A stretch of 16,439 bases of DNA from an uncultured Collinsella sp. Lineage in GTDB: Bacteria; Actinomycetota; Coriobacteriia; Coriobacteriales; Coriobacteriaceae. Numbering within the stretch: the first letter of the stretch is position 1; the number at the start of each line of letters is the position of its first letter. The position numbers and the translations under genes were made by a program. The stretch covers positions 1-16,439 of the forward strand of contig UQWK01000045.1 of assembly GCA_900544725.1 (NCBI GenBank), given 5' to 3'. Positions 1 to 7,410 of this stretch are shown here, one piece after another. The notes under the pieces are model-generated. The model saw nothing but the letters and a program-made list of their open reading frames with translations. It searched no databases and had not been told where the DNA came from.

Positions 1-13
1 CATGCGAACCTCC
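1..13 (-). promoter_or_regulatory. Shine-Dalgarno and start codon of the next minus-strand gene (gene cut off by the window edge)
   Basis: Read on the minus strand, the first bases give GGAGG, five bases, then ATG at 3..1. This is a well-spaced translation start for a gene that lies outside the window. It follows fmdB in the same direction, about 110 nt downstream. Nothing can be said of its product. Confidence 0.5.
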
Positions 14-18
14 AGTCC

Positions 19-35
19 GGACCGCCTCGCGGTCC
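19..35. repeat. Short perfect hairpin upstream of the left-edge gene start
   Basis: GGACCGC (19-25) and GCGGTCC (29-35) form a perfect 7-bp stem with a 3-nt loop. On the minus strand it sits just before the GGAGG of the edge gene and has no T-tract, so it is not a typical intrinsic terminator there. On the plus strand it is followed by AACTTTCTG. It could affect translation of the next gene or be a weak fmdB terminator; the sequence does not decide. Confidence 0.4.
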
Positions 36-113
36 AACTTTCTGTCCGCACCCCCTCCAGGAACTATTTCACCGCAACTCATAGGGAAATCTGAGTAGCG
101 AGACCGCTTGCCG

Positions 114-350
114 CTAGTGGTTGTGCGGGCAGTTGGCGCAGCAGCCGCTGGTGGCGCTGGTGCTGGAACCACCGCTGCGCTGGTCGGTGTTGTAGAAGCC
201 GCTGCCCTCAAACTTGATTCCGCTGGCCGAGAACGTCTTGGTTGCCGGAGCGCCGCAGCTCGGGCACACGACCTCGGGGGTCTCGGACATGGGATGCTCA
301 ACCTCAAACACGTTGCCGCAGCTCGAGCACTTGTAATCGTAGCGCGCCAT
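114..350 (-). CDS. FmdB-family zinc-ribbon protein
   Basis: A 78-residue protein starting MARYDYKC, the classic opening of the FmdB/CxxC_CXXC_SSSS regulatory-protein family. Two CxxC knuckles are visible (C8/C11 and C29/C32), enough for one zinc ribbon, followed by the usual Ser/Gly-rich linker. The C-terminus ends in a Cys/His cluster (C70, C71, C74, H76, H78), which may bind a second metal. The start has a good Shine-Dalgarno (AAGGAAG, then TATT, then ATG). The family is named after a putative regulator of a formamidase locus, but its general role is unknown, so no specific function is claimed. It follows the amylase-malQ gene by 88 nt with a hairpin between, so it may be separately expressed. 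Confidence 0.85.
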   Translation of the reverse strand: MARYDYKCSSCGNVFEVEHPMSETPEVVCPSCGAPATKTFSASGIKFEGSGFYNTDQRSGGSSTSATSGCCANCPHNH

Positions 351-372
351 AATACTTCCTTTTCAGCACAAA

Positions 373-394
373 GCGGGCAGATCGCTCTGCCCGC
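373..394 (-). terminator. Putative intrinsic terminator after the amylase-malQ gene
   Basis: A perfect 9-bp GC-rich stem, GCGGGCAGA (373-381) with TCTGCCCGC (386-394). On the minus strand the loop reads GCGA, a GNRA tetraloop, and is followed by TTTGTG, a short U-rich tail. It lies between the amylase-malQ stop (439) and the fmdB Shine-Dalgarno, so it probably ends or attenuates the glycogen transcript before fmdB. The tail is weak, so read-through is likely. Confidence 0.55.
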
Positions 395-438
395 ATAAAT
401 TCAAACTTTTGTAACTGTACCCTATATCGGGGGTTTTA

Positions 439-3400
439 TCACGCTTCGCCCCAGAATCTATGGGTGTTGCGCAAGAGCTGTGCAGTTTTGCCCTCGGCGG
501 CCGCAACGTCGGCCTCATCGGCCTGCCAGGTCCAGTTGCCCGTGGCGACACCCGGCACGTTCATACGCGCGTCGTCGCCAAGCCCCAGGACATCCTGCAG
601 CGGCATCATCACTAGGGGAGCGTCGCTTGCCAGCGCGTCGCCCATAAGCTTGGCCGCCACCTCAACACCGATCGGCTCGTCGCCGCCCGCGAAGGAGCGC
701 GTGCACCAACCGGCGAGCGTCGACGTGTCGTGTGTCGAGGTGTACAGAATCTTGCCCGGCGTGGGATGCACGCCGCAGCGGACATCGTAATCGCTAAACT
801 CCAGCACGTCCATACCGGGGAAGCCGCAGGTCGAAGCCATGGCGCGAACGCCGGGCGTCAGGTAGCCCAGGTCCTCGGCGATAAAGTTGAGCGGCCCCAG
901 CTCGTCATAGGCAGTCTGGAACAGATCCTTGCCCGGACCCGCCAGCCAGCGGCCGTCAGCGCAGGCCTTACCTGCGGGAATGCTAAAGTAGCTGTGGAAT
1001 CCCAGGAAGTGGTCCAGGCGCACACGGTCGTAGAGCGAGAACGCGCGACGCAGACGGTCCATCCACCAGCGGTAGCCGTTCTCCTTCATGTGATCCCAAC
1101 GGAAGGTGGGGTTGCCCCATACCTGGCCCTCGGGCGCAAAATTGTCGGGCGGCGCGCCAGAAATCTCAATCGCCTTACCGGTATCGGACAGCCAGAAGTT
1201 CTCGGGCTCGCTCCATGCGTCGGCCGAATCATCCGAAACATACATGGGAATGTCGCCGATGACCTCGATGCCTTTCTTGTGCGCGTAGTTCATGAGCTCG
1301 CACCAGGCCAGGTCAAAGCGGTACTGCATGTACGCCTGCAGTTCGGCCTCGTCGTGGAAACGCTTGTCATCGATCAGATACTCGTTGTAGCGCGCGACAT
1401 CGGCCGTCCAATCGTGACGCGATTCGCCTTCAAAGTACTTCTTGACGGCCATGTAGACGCAGTACTTCTCGAGCCAGTCGGCGTTGCGATGCTTAAACGC
1501 CGTGTACAGCGGATCGGCATCCTCGCCGCCACGTGCTTTCCAAGTCTCAAAGTCTGCCGCCAGTTCCTCTTGGCTCTCGGGCAGCAGGTCAATATTGCCC
1601 GCAAAGGCCGAAGGCCCAGCGTAAGGGGAGCGGAAGAAGTCCGTCGGGTTGACTGGCAGAACCTGCCAGTAGCGCATACCCATAGCGGCCAGATGGTCGA
1701 TAAAGCGACGCGTGGGTGCACCGATCGTGCCGGGCTTGCCGTCGTCGGTGGGCACCGAGGTGATATGGCAAACGACGCCCGCGCCGTGATCGAGCGGCTC
1801 CTGCAGGCGCTGCTCGGCATGGTGATAGATGATCGACGAGCCCAACGGATACAGATCGAGCGTGACCGTACCGTTGTGGATCTCGCACTCGTGGCCGCTA
1901 ATCACGTCACTCGCGCATTCGCCGAGCGCCGGAATCGTCACGCGGTGCGAATTGCGCAGGCTGCGGTTGATGATAACCGTCGCGGAGTCGCCGTTCTTGC
2001 CCGTGCGGTTGTATGCCAGCACCTCGTCGTTGAGCGCGAAGGCCTTGATCTCGCCGTCGATCATAAACGGCAGTGCGCGGCGTACGGCGGAGGCGTTCTT
2101 GACAATAGCCAGCGTGTCGAAGTCGTGCAGTTGGTCCTTGGTCGGCAGGGTGCGGCGGTTGCCCGGATCGGTTAGGCCCTCCAAGCCGTATTCGTCGCCG
2201 TAGTAGATCGAAGGCACGCCGGGGAAGGTCATCTGCATGAGCGTTGCAAGCCAAAAACGGCTCTTGGCCAGGCCCATCGAGTTCTCGTCCAGGCGCCATT
2301 TGCTGCGCTCGCACTCGGGCAGCTTCGATTCGTCGGGTCCGCCGCCGAGCACCGAGATAATGCGCGGACGGTCGTGACTCGAGAGCAAATTAAGTGCGCA
2401 AGACAGGGCCTCACGCGGATAGTTCTCGCGCAGGGTCTCGATATCCTCGGCAGCTTGGTAGGCGTTTTTGTAGCCCATTAAAAAGCCGATGACCATGTTG
2501 CGGAAGGGGTAATCCATAGCAGAGTCCAGCTCGGAGCCCTGCAGGTAGCGGCGCAGATGACCGTAGCTAATCTTGTTGGAGGCGTCTTCCCAGACCTCAC
2601 CGAGCAACAGTGCGTCAGGTTTTTCGGCAAGTACGGCCTTCTTGATCTCGGCTAGGAAGTCGTCGGAAAGCTCGTCAGCGACGTCCAGGCGCCAACCATG
2701 GGCACCGGCGCGCAGCCATTTGCGGATCACGCCGTCCTTGCCCAAGAGCCTCTCGCGCACCAGCTCGGACTTCTCGTTGATGGCCGGCATGTTGCCCACG
2801 CCCCACCAGCAGTCGTACGAGCCGTCCTCGTGGAAGGTAAACGCATCGCGCCACGGCGAATCCTCGCTTTGCCAGGCACCCACGCCGGGGTAGTTGCCGT
2901 AGCGGTTGAAATAGATCGAGTCGTCGCCCGTGTGGTTGAAGACTCCGTCCAGGATGATGGAGATGCCAAGCTTCTCGGCTGCCTGGCACAGCTCGGTAAA
3001 GTCCTGCTCAGTGCCCAGGATCGGGTCGATCTTGGTGTAGTCGGCCGTGTCGTAGCGGTGGTTGCTCGCGGCTTCAAAGATGGGGTTGAGGTAGATGGCC
3101 GTAAAGCCCATCTCGGCGATGCGGGGCAGGTCTTCCTGGATGCCCTTGAGCGAGCCGCCGTAGAAGTCCCAGGTCTTGATGGAGCCGTCCTCGGCGCGCT
3201 CGTACACGGGCGGCTCGTTCCAGTCCTCGACCATCCGGCGCTGAATGCCCTTGCGTGGTTTTTCGAGTTGGGCCATTGTGCGCTCGCGCCAATGCTCGTC
3301 GCGGGCGTAGCGGTCGGGGAAGATCTGGTAGACCATGCCACGCTCGTACCAGGTGGGGCGGTTCTCGCGGTGCTTGTAGACGGTAATCTGGAAGGACGGC

Positions 3401-3735
3401 ACCTCAGCGTAGTCGTAGGTTACGCCCTCGCCGCCGGTGCGGCCTTGGGGCGCGCCCAGGCGGACCTCGGGCTGGCCCTCGATATTGCATATAAAGCTGT
3501 ACCACACAAGACACGGTTCAGTGCATTTGAGTTCGCCGGTAAAAATGCCATCGCCTTCGTGCTCCATCGGAATCAGGGTTTCGCCGACTTCATCGACCCA
3601 GGTACGCAGGGTGAGTGTTGCCTGGTTGGGATCGGCATCCTCCAAAATAACCGAGAGTGCAACGGTAGTTCCTGTGGTCACAGCGCCAAACGGAGTGCGA
3701 AACTGCGGTAGGCGGCTGTTGTGTATCAATCTCAT
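439..3735 (-). CDS. malQ: GH13 amylase/pullulanase-like + GH77 4-alpha-glucanotransferase fusion
   Basis: A 1098-residue bifunctional protein. Residues ~1-125 look like an N-terminal beta-sandwich of the neopullulanase type. Residues ~126-640 are a GH13 barrel with region I DGVFNH (263-268), nucleophile D351 (GWRLDVADE), acid/base E380 (LLGEVWED) and D455 (SSHDRPR). Residues ~648-1098 are a GH77 domain with LPVNPTDFFRSPY (693-705), GDIPMYVSDDSADAW, GQVWGNP, nucleophile D908 (RLDHF), acid/base E954 (IAEDLG) and D1003 (THDTST). All catalytic residues of both domains are present. GH77 disproportionates alpha-1,4-glucans; the GH13 half probably cuts maltodextrin or alpha-1,6 branches, so the pair could act as a debranching system after GlgP. 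No signal peptide is seen, so it is cytoplasmic. It has its own upstream region with promoter- and operator-like sites. The Shine-Dalgarno before 3735 is weak. The symbol applies to the GH77 half. Confidence 0.93.
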   Translation of the reverse strand: MRLIHNSRLPQFRTPFGAVTTGTTVALSVILEDADPNQATLTLRTWVDEVGETLIPMEHEGDGIFTGELKCTEPCLVWYSFICNIEGQPEVRLGAPQGRTGGEGVTYDYAEVPSFQITVYKHRENRPTWYERGMVYQIFPDRYARDEHWRERTMAQLEKPRKGIQRRMVEDWNEPPVYERAEDGSIKTWDFYGGSLKGIQEDLPRIAEMGFTAIYLNPIFEAASNHRYDTADYTKIDPILGTEQDFTELCQAAEKLGISIILDGVFNHTGDDSIYFNRYGNYPGVGAWQSEDSPWRDAFTFHEDGSYDCWWGVGNMPAINEKSELVRERLLGKDGVIRKWLRAGAHGWRLDVADELSDDFLAEIKKAVLAEKPDALLLGEVWEDASNKISYGHLRRYLQGSELDSAMDYPFRNMVIGFLMGYKNAYQAAEDIETLRENYPREALSCALNLLSSHDRPRIISVLGGGPDESKLPECERSKWRLDENSMGLAKSRFWLATLMQMTFPGVPSIYYGDEYGLEGLTDPGNRRTLPTKDQLHDFDTLAIVKNASAVRRALPFMIDGEIKAFALNDEVLAYNRTGKNGDSATVIINRSLRNSHRVTIPALGECASDVISGHECEIHNGTVTLDLYPLGSSIIYHHAEQRLQEPLDHGAGVVCHITSVPTDDGKPGTIGAPTRRFIDHLAAMGMRYWQVLPVNPTDFFRSPYAGPSAFAGNIDLLPESQEELAADFETWKARGGEDADPLYTAFKHRNADWLEKYCVYMAVKKYFEGESRHDWTADVARYNEYLIDDKRFHDEAELQAYMQYRFDLAWCELMNYAHKKGIEVIGDIPMYVSDDSADAWSEPENFWLSDTGKAIEISGAPPDNFAPEGQVWGNPTFRWDHMKENGYRWWMDRLRRAFSLYDRVRLDHFLGFHSYFSIPAGKACADGRWLAGPGKDLFQTAYDELGPLNFIAEDLGYLTPGVRAMASTCGFPGMDVLEFSDYDVRCGVHPTPGKILYTSTHDTSTLAGWCTRSFAGGDEPIGVEVAAKLMGDALASDAPLVMMPLQDVLGLGDDARMNVPGVATGNWTWQADEADVAAAEGKTAQLLRNTHRFWGEA

Positions 3736-3796
3736 AGTACGGTCCAGTTCAATAGAATCACGGCCTGCGGGCCATGGGCTTTACGCACAAGATATA

Positions 3797-3825
3797 AGTA
3801 TATCTGTTGTACACAGGGTGTATAA
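3797..3825 (-). promoter_or_regulatory. Candidate promoter of the amylase-malQ gene
   Basis: On the minus strand there is a good -10, TATACT (3802-3797), with a weak -35, TTATAC (3825-3820), 17 bp upstream. The spacer holds part of an imperfect inverted repeat (GTTGT..ACAAC arms around TACAC/GTGTA). The start codon is about 60 nt further on. The two TGGTAAAAC-type sites lie upstream of the -35, a position more usual for activation than for blocking. The call is by eye. Confidence 0.4.
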
Positions 3826-3834
3826 ACAACATCC

Positions 3835-3877
3835 GTTTACCATCGGCGAACGGTTGTCCTAGATAATCGTTTTACCA
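3835..3877. promoter_or_regulatory. Two GTTT(T)ACCA operator-like half-sites upstream of amylase-malQ
   Basis: GTTTACCA (3835-3842) and GTTTTACCA (3869-3877) lie in the same orientation, 34 bp apart from start to start, in the 219-bp gap between glgA and the amylase-malQ gene. The same half-site occurs several times in the divergent region at 13681-13768 and was not noticed elsewhere in the window. LacI/MalR-type sugar regulators commonly bind such motifs, but the regulator is not in this window, so assigning a family is inference. Confidence 0.5.
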
Positions 3878-3890
3878 ACTATCTACAGAG

Positions 3891-3917
3891 AAGGGGCGCC
3901 CGGTTGGAGCGCCCCTT
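3891..3917. terminator. Putative terminator hairpin downstream of glgA
   Basis: AAGGGGCGC (3891-3899) pairs perfectly with GCGCCCCTT (3909-3917) around a 9-nt loop. It lies about 38 nt past the glgA stop codon. On the minus strand the tail is only CTCTGT, a poor U-tract; on the plus strand TTGTTT follows. It probably ends or attenuates the glgBPCDA transcript before the amylase-malQ promoter, but efficiency is uncertain. Confidence 0.45.
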
Positions 3918-3954
3918 GTTTAGGGTTTTGATTAGGTTTTAGATCGTCTGCGGG

Positions 3955-6189
3955 CTAGCGGCGCTTGCGGGTGGCCGTTGCCTTGCGGACGGAGGTCTTC
4001 TTGGTCGGGGCCTTTTCCTCGGCCGGAGAGGCAGGGGAGACCGGGGCCTCCTTGGCGGGCTCGGTCTTTGCCGTAGCCTTCGGAGCGGTCTTTACCTCAG
4101 CGGCCTTCGGTGCCGGCTCGGCCTTTACTGCAGGCTTGTCCTCGGCTTTAGCCTCTGCCTTGGGAGCAGCAGCCTTGGTCGTGGTCTTCTTGGCCGTCGT
4201 CGTAGAGCGCTTGCGCGTGGTGGTCTTGGCGGCTGGCTTTGCCTCGACGGGCGTCTCCTCGACTTTGGCGGCCGGCTTTGCGGCTGCCTTGGTCGTGGCT
4301 GCTTTCGGGGTCGTCTTCGCGGCGGTCTTGGACGTCGTCGACTTCGTTGCCGCGGCCTTCTTGGCGGTCGCGGTCTTGGACGCAGTCGTCTTCTTGGCAG
4401 CAGTCTTGGCCGGAGCCTTTGCCGCAGGCTTAGCCTCGGCCTTTACGTCGGGAGCGGCCTCGGCCTCAGCGGCCTTCTTGGCAACGGCGGTCGTACGCTT
4501 GCGCGTGGTCGTTGATTTGGTAGTAGTTTCATTGGCAGCGGTGGCCTTCTTAGCCGTCGTCTTGCGGGCCGTCATCTTCTTGGCGGCAGGTTTAGCCGCG
4601 GGCTTCACCTCAGGCTCGGGCTCGTGAGTAGCCTCGACCTTCACCTCAGGATCGGCCTTAACGGGCTCAGCTTCAACCGGCTTCTCTTCGGCCTTGGGTT
4701 CCTCCACAGCCGTCGGCTTCTCGATCTCCGGATGCATAAAGAAATACAGGTCCAGATACTTGTCGGCCGAGCGCGTCCAGCTAAAGTCTTGGCTCATGGC
4801 CTGCGTGACCAGCTGGTTCCAGGCATCGCGGTTGTCCCAGAACAGACGTGCCGCGCGGAACACGGCGTCGCCCATCTCGTCGCCGTTAAAGTTACTAAAC
4901 GAGAAGCCCGTGCCCTCGCCGGTAAACTCGTTATACGGGATCACCGTGTCCTTCAGACCACCGGTCTCGCGAACAATCGGCAGGGTGCCGTAGCGCATGG
5001 CGATGATCTGCGACAGGCCGCAGGGCTCAAACTTCGACGGCATCAGGAACATATCCGCGGCGGCATACATTCGCTGCGACAGCGCCGGATCGAACTCGAT
5101 GCGTGCGGCCATCGTGCCGGGGTACTTGTCCTGGAAGTAGCGCAGACCGTCCTCGTAGTCGCGGTCGCCGGTGCCCAGCACCGCTACCTGCACGCCGCCG
5201 GACAGGATGCGGTCGAGCGCGTACATGACCAGGTCCATGCCCTTCTGACGCGTCAGGCGCGTGACCATCACCATGAGCGGACGGTCGTCGCGAACCTCGA
5301 GCCCCAGCTCTTCCTGAAGCTTGGCCTTGCACACGGCCTTGCCGGAACGGTCCTCGACCGTGTAGTTTGCGGCAATGCGCTTGTCGGTCGCCGGGTCAAA
5401 GCCCGCCACGTCAATGCCGTTCAAAATGCCCTGCAGCGCATAGGAGCGCTCGCGCAGCACACCGTCCAGGCCCTCGCCAAACTCGGGCGTCTGGATCTCG
5501 TTGGCATAGGTGGGGCTTACCGTGGTGATGGCATCGGCATAGCGCAGCGCGCCCAGCATGTAGTTGATGCTGCAGGCGTCGCAACGCAGCTGCGAGGCGG
5601 CCGCCGGAATGTGCGCCACGCCCAGGATGTCCTCCATCACGGTGTCGCTAAACTGGCCCTGGAACGCCACGTTGTGGATCGAGAACACGGTCTTGACGCG
5701 GTCGTACAGCGGCAGGCCCTGGTAGAACTCGCGCAAGAACACGGGCGCCAGTGCCGTCTGCCAGTCGTTGCAGTGCAGGATGTCGCACTCAAAACCGGCC
5801 GGCAGGTGCTGCAGGCTCTCGGTGATGGCCTTGGAGAAGAACGCAAAGCGCTCGCCGTCATCAAAGAAGCCATACGGATAGTCGCGCGCAAAGTAGCGCT
5901 CGTTGTCGATGAACATATACGTGACGCCGTCGCGCTCGAGCTTCTCGAGCCCGCAGTACTCGTTGCGCCAGCCCAGGCTCACGTAAAAGTCGGAGAAGTG
6001 CTCCATCTGCGCCTTGTACTCGTCCTTGATGGTGGCGTACTTGGGCACCATCACGATGACCTCGGCGCCGGCGCGCACAAGCGCCGCAGGCAGCGAGCCC
6101 GCCACGTCTCCCAGGCCACCGGTCTTAACAAACGGTGCGCACTCGGCCGAGGCAAACACGATCTGCATCTTTTTGCTGGAATCTGCCAT
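3955..6189 (-). CDS. glgA: Glycogen synthase (GT5) with a long histone-H1-like C-terminal tail
   Basis: ADP-glucose:1,4-alpha-glucan glucosyltransferase, which extends the glycogen chain. Residues 1-~486 form the GT5 core: ADP-glucose-binding KTGGLGD (22-28), HCNDWQTAL (139-147), MVTRLTRQKGMDL in the second Rossmann half, and the catalytic-loop E388 in EPCGLSQ. The usual family length is about 480 residues, but this protein continues for some 258 residues (487-744) of Lys/Ala/Thr/Pro/Glu low-complexity sequence with runs such as KKTTAKKAT and TTRKR, ending TRKRR. I chose the ATG at 6189, behind GGGAGA, rather than the in-frame ATG at 6231, because the extra 14 residues have no Shine-Dalgarno and lie partly inside an intergenic hairpin. 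It is the last gene of the glgBPCDA block, 89 nt after glgD. Confidence 0.95.
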   Translation of the reverse strand: MADSSKKMQIVFASAECAPFVKTGGLGDVAGSLPAALVRAGAEVIVMVPKYATIKDEYKAQMEHFSDFYVSLGWRNEYCGLEKLERDGVTYMFIDNERYFARDYPYGFFDDGERFAFFSKAITESLQHLPAGFECDILHCNDWQTALAPVFLREFYQGLPLYDRVKTVFSIHNVAFQGQFSDTVMEDILGVAHIPAAASQLRCDACSINYMLGALRYADAITTVSPTYANEIQTPEFGEGLDGVLRERSYALQGILNGIDVAGFDPATDKRIAANYTVEDRSGKAVCKAKLQEELGLEVRDDRPLMVMVTRLTRQKGMDLVMYALDRILSGGVQVAVLGTGDRDYEDGLRYFQDKYPGTMAARIEFDPALSQRMYAAADMFLMPSKFEPCGLSQIIAMRYGTLPIVRETGGLKDTVIPYNEFTGEGTGFSFSNFNGDEMGDAVFRAARLFWDNRDAWNQLVTQAMSQDFSWTRSADKYLDLYFFMHPEIEKPTAVEEPKAEEKPVEAEPVKADPEVKVEATHEPEPEVKPAAKPAAKKMTARKTTAKKATAANETTTKSTTTRKRTTAVAKKAAEAEAAPDVKAEAKPAAKAPAKTAAKKTTASKTATAKKAAATKSTTSKTAAKTTPKAATTKAAAKPAAKVEETPVEAKPAAKTTTRKRSTTTAKKTTTKAAAPKAEAKAEDKPAVKAEPAPKAAEVKTAPKATAKTEPAKEAPVSPASPAEEKAPTKKTSVRKATATRKRR

Positions 6190-6212
6190 ATTGTCTCCCT
6201 GTTGCAATTCGA

Positions 6213-6246
6213 GAATAGCCGCCTGGCGCAAACCGGGCGGCTATTC
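6213..6246. repeat. Intra-operon hairpin between glgD and glgA
   Basis: GAATAGCCGCC (6213-6223) and GGCGGCTATTC (6236-6246) form a perfect 11-bp stem with a 12-nt loop. It ends about 14 nt before the glgA Shine-Dalgarno on the coding strand and has no U-tract. It could stabilise the processed glgA message or tune its translation rather than terminate. Confidence 0.6.
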
Positions 6247-6278
6247 TACATGTTACGAGCGATGTTGCGGTGCCTACG

Positions 6279-7406
6279 TTAATGCACGATGGTGGTATCG
6301 GGAGTTAACGGGGCCTTGCCCAGCACCAGGATGTTCTCGGGCGTGCCGCGGAGCTCGGTGTTGGTGGGAACCACGTTGTTCTTGTCCAGGATGGCATTCT
6401 CAACGCGAGCGCCGCTCTTGATGATGCAGCTCTGGTTGATGATCGAGTTGGTCACCGAAGCGCCTTCCTCGACCACGACGCCGCGCGACAGGATCGAGTT
6501 GCGCACGGTGCCCTTGATGATGCAGCCGGCCGAGATGATCGAGTTGCACGCGTGGCTGCCGGTCGCATAGCGCGAGGGCGGCACGTCGTGAGCCTTGGTC
6601 AGGATCGGGCGCTCGGGGTCGAAGAGCTGGTCGGCCACGGTCTGGTCGAGCAGGTCCATGCTGCGGCGATAGAGCGACTTCTCGCTAAACACGCCCACGA
6701 CCTCGCCCTTGTATTCGTAGCTGCACACGTCGATGTTGCCAAAGTCGCCCTGGAGCGCCTCGAGCAGGTCCAGATAGTCGGCGGCCTGGTAGTGGTCGAT
6801 GATCTCGAGCAGCGTCTCGCGGTTGACGATGCAGCAGTCCATGGACGCGTTATCGCCGTACACGACGCCGGCGCTCACGCCCGTCAGGCGGCCGTTCTCG
6901 TTAATCTCGAGCTTGGTCTCGTCATCAACGTTGCGCGTGGCCTTGCAGTACACGACGGTCATCTGGGCGCCGGAGTTCTCGTGCGCCTCGATGATGGTGT
7001 TGAGGTCCATATTAAAGATGATGTTGGTGCCCATCATTACGACATAGGGCTTGTCCGAGCGCTGGAACAGCGTCTTGTTGGAGATGATGTCGCGCAGCAG
7101 GAAGCGCATGCCGCCCTTGGTGGTGCCATACGCGTTGCCGGGCACCATGAACAGGCCGCCCTTCTTGCGGTCCAGGCCCCAGTCCTTGCCCGAGCCCACG
7201 TGGTCGATCAGCGAGCGATAGTTGCCCGGCATGACGACGCCGACGGTCTTAATGCCGGCATTCATCATGTTGGACAGCGGGAAGTCGATCAGACGGTAGC
7301 GGCCCAAAAACGGGACGGACGCGATGGGGCGGTCCTTGAGCAGAACGCTGCCGTAGGTCGAAGAGTAGTTAGCGGTGATATAACCGATGGCCTTGCGATT
7401 GATCAT
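6279..7406 (-). CDS. glgD: GlgD, non-catalytic-type ADP-glucose pyrophosphorylase subunit
   Basis: A 375-residue nucleotidyltransferase-fold protein with a left-handed beta-helix C-terminus (hexapeptide-like repeats around GCIIKGTVRNSILSRGVVVEEG). It carries the GRYRLIDFPLSNMMNAGI block of this family. The N-terminal pyrophosphorylase loop, GGQGSRL in GlgC, is replaced here by an unrelated NYSSTYGS stretch, the hallmark of GlgD. In Firmicutes, GlgD pairs with GlgC and modulates its activity while having little of its own; that role is assumed here. I chose the ATG at 7406 (MINRKAIGYI) because it lies 4 nt after the glgC stop with a GGGGGA Shine-Dalgarno inside the glgC end. The longer ATG at 7445 would add 13 unlikely residues and overlap glgC. 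Translational coupling with glgC is likely. Confidence 0.94.
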   Translation of the reverse strand: MINRKAIGYITANYSSTYGSVLLKDRPIASVPFLGRYRLIDFPLSNMMNAGIKTVGVVMPGNYRSLIDHVGSGKDWGLDRKKGGLFMVPGNAYGTTKGGMRFLLRDIISNKTLFQRSDKPYVVMMGTNIIFNMDLNTIIEAHENSGAQMTVVYCKATRNVDDETKLEINENGRLTGVSAGVVYGDNASMDCCIVNRETLLEIIDHYQAADYLDLLEALQGDFGNIDVCSYEYKGEVVGVFSEKSLYRRSMDLLDQTVADQLFDPERPILTKAHDVPPSRYATGSHACNSIISAGCIIKGTVRNSILSRGVVVEEGASVTNSIINQSCIIKSGARVENAILDKNNVVPTNTELRGTPENILVLGKAPLTPDTTIVH

Positions 7407-7410
7407 CGGA

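Noticed and set aside
730..2175. Long plus-strand open frame opposite the amylase-malQ gene
   Set aside because: It is the antisense shadow of a high-GC gene with intact catalytic motifs on the other strand; its translation has no family motif and no Shine-Dalgarno.
3965..4627. Hydrophobic plus-strand open frame that looks like a membrane protein
   Set aside because: It is the complement of the Lys/Ala/Thr-rich GlgA tail; Lys and Thr codons read backwards give Leu, Phe, Val and Gly, making a false membrane profile.
3958..4731. Tandem DNA repeats in the glgA tail as a possible CRISPR or minisatellite
   Set aside because: The repetition is at the amino-acid level with irregular spacing; only short DNA pieces (such as GCTTGCGCGTGGT) recur and there are no repeat-spacer units.
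6190..6231. Extended glgA start at 6231
   Set aside because: The ATG at 6189 has GGGAGA upstream and fits the family's N-terminus; the extension overlaps the intergenic hairpin.
4624..6282. Long plus-strand open frame opposite glgA
   Set aside because: Val/Leu/Ala/His-rich shadow typical of the complement of GC-rich codons; glgA on the minus strand is certain.
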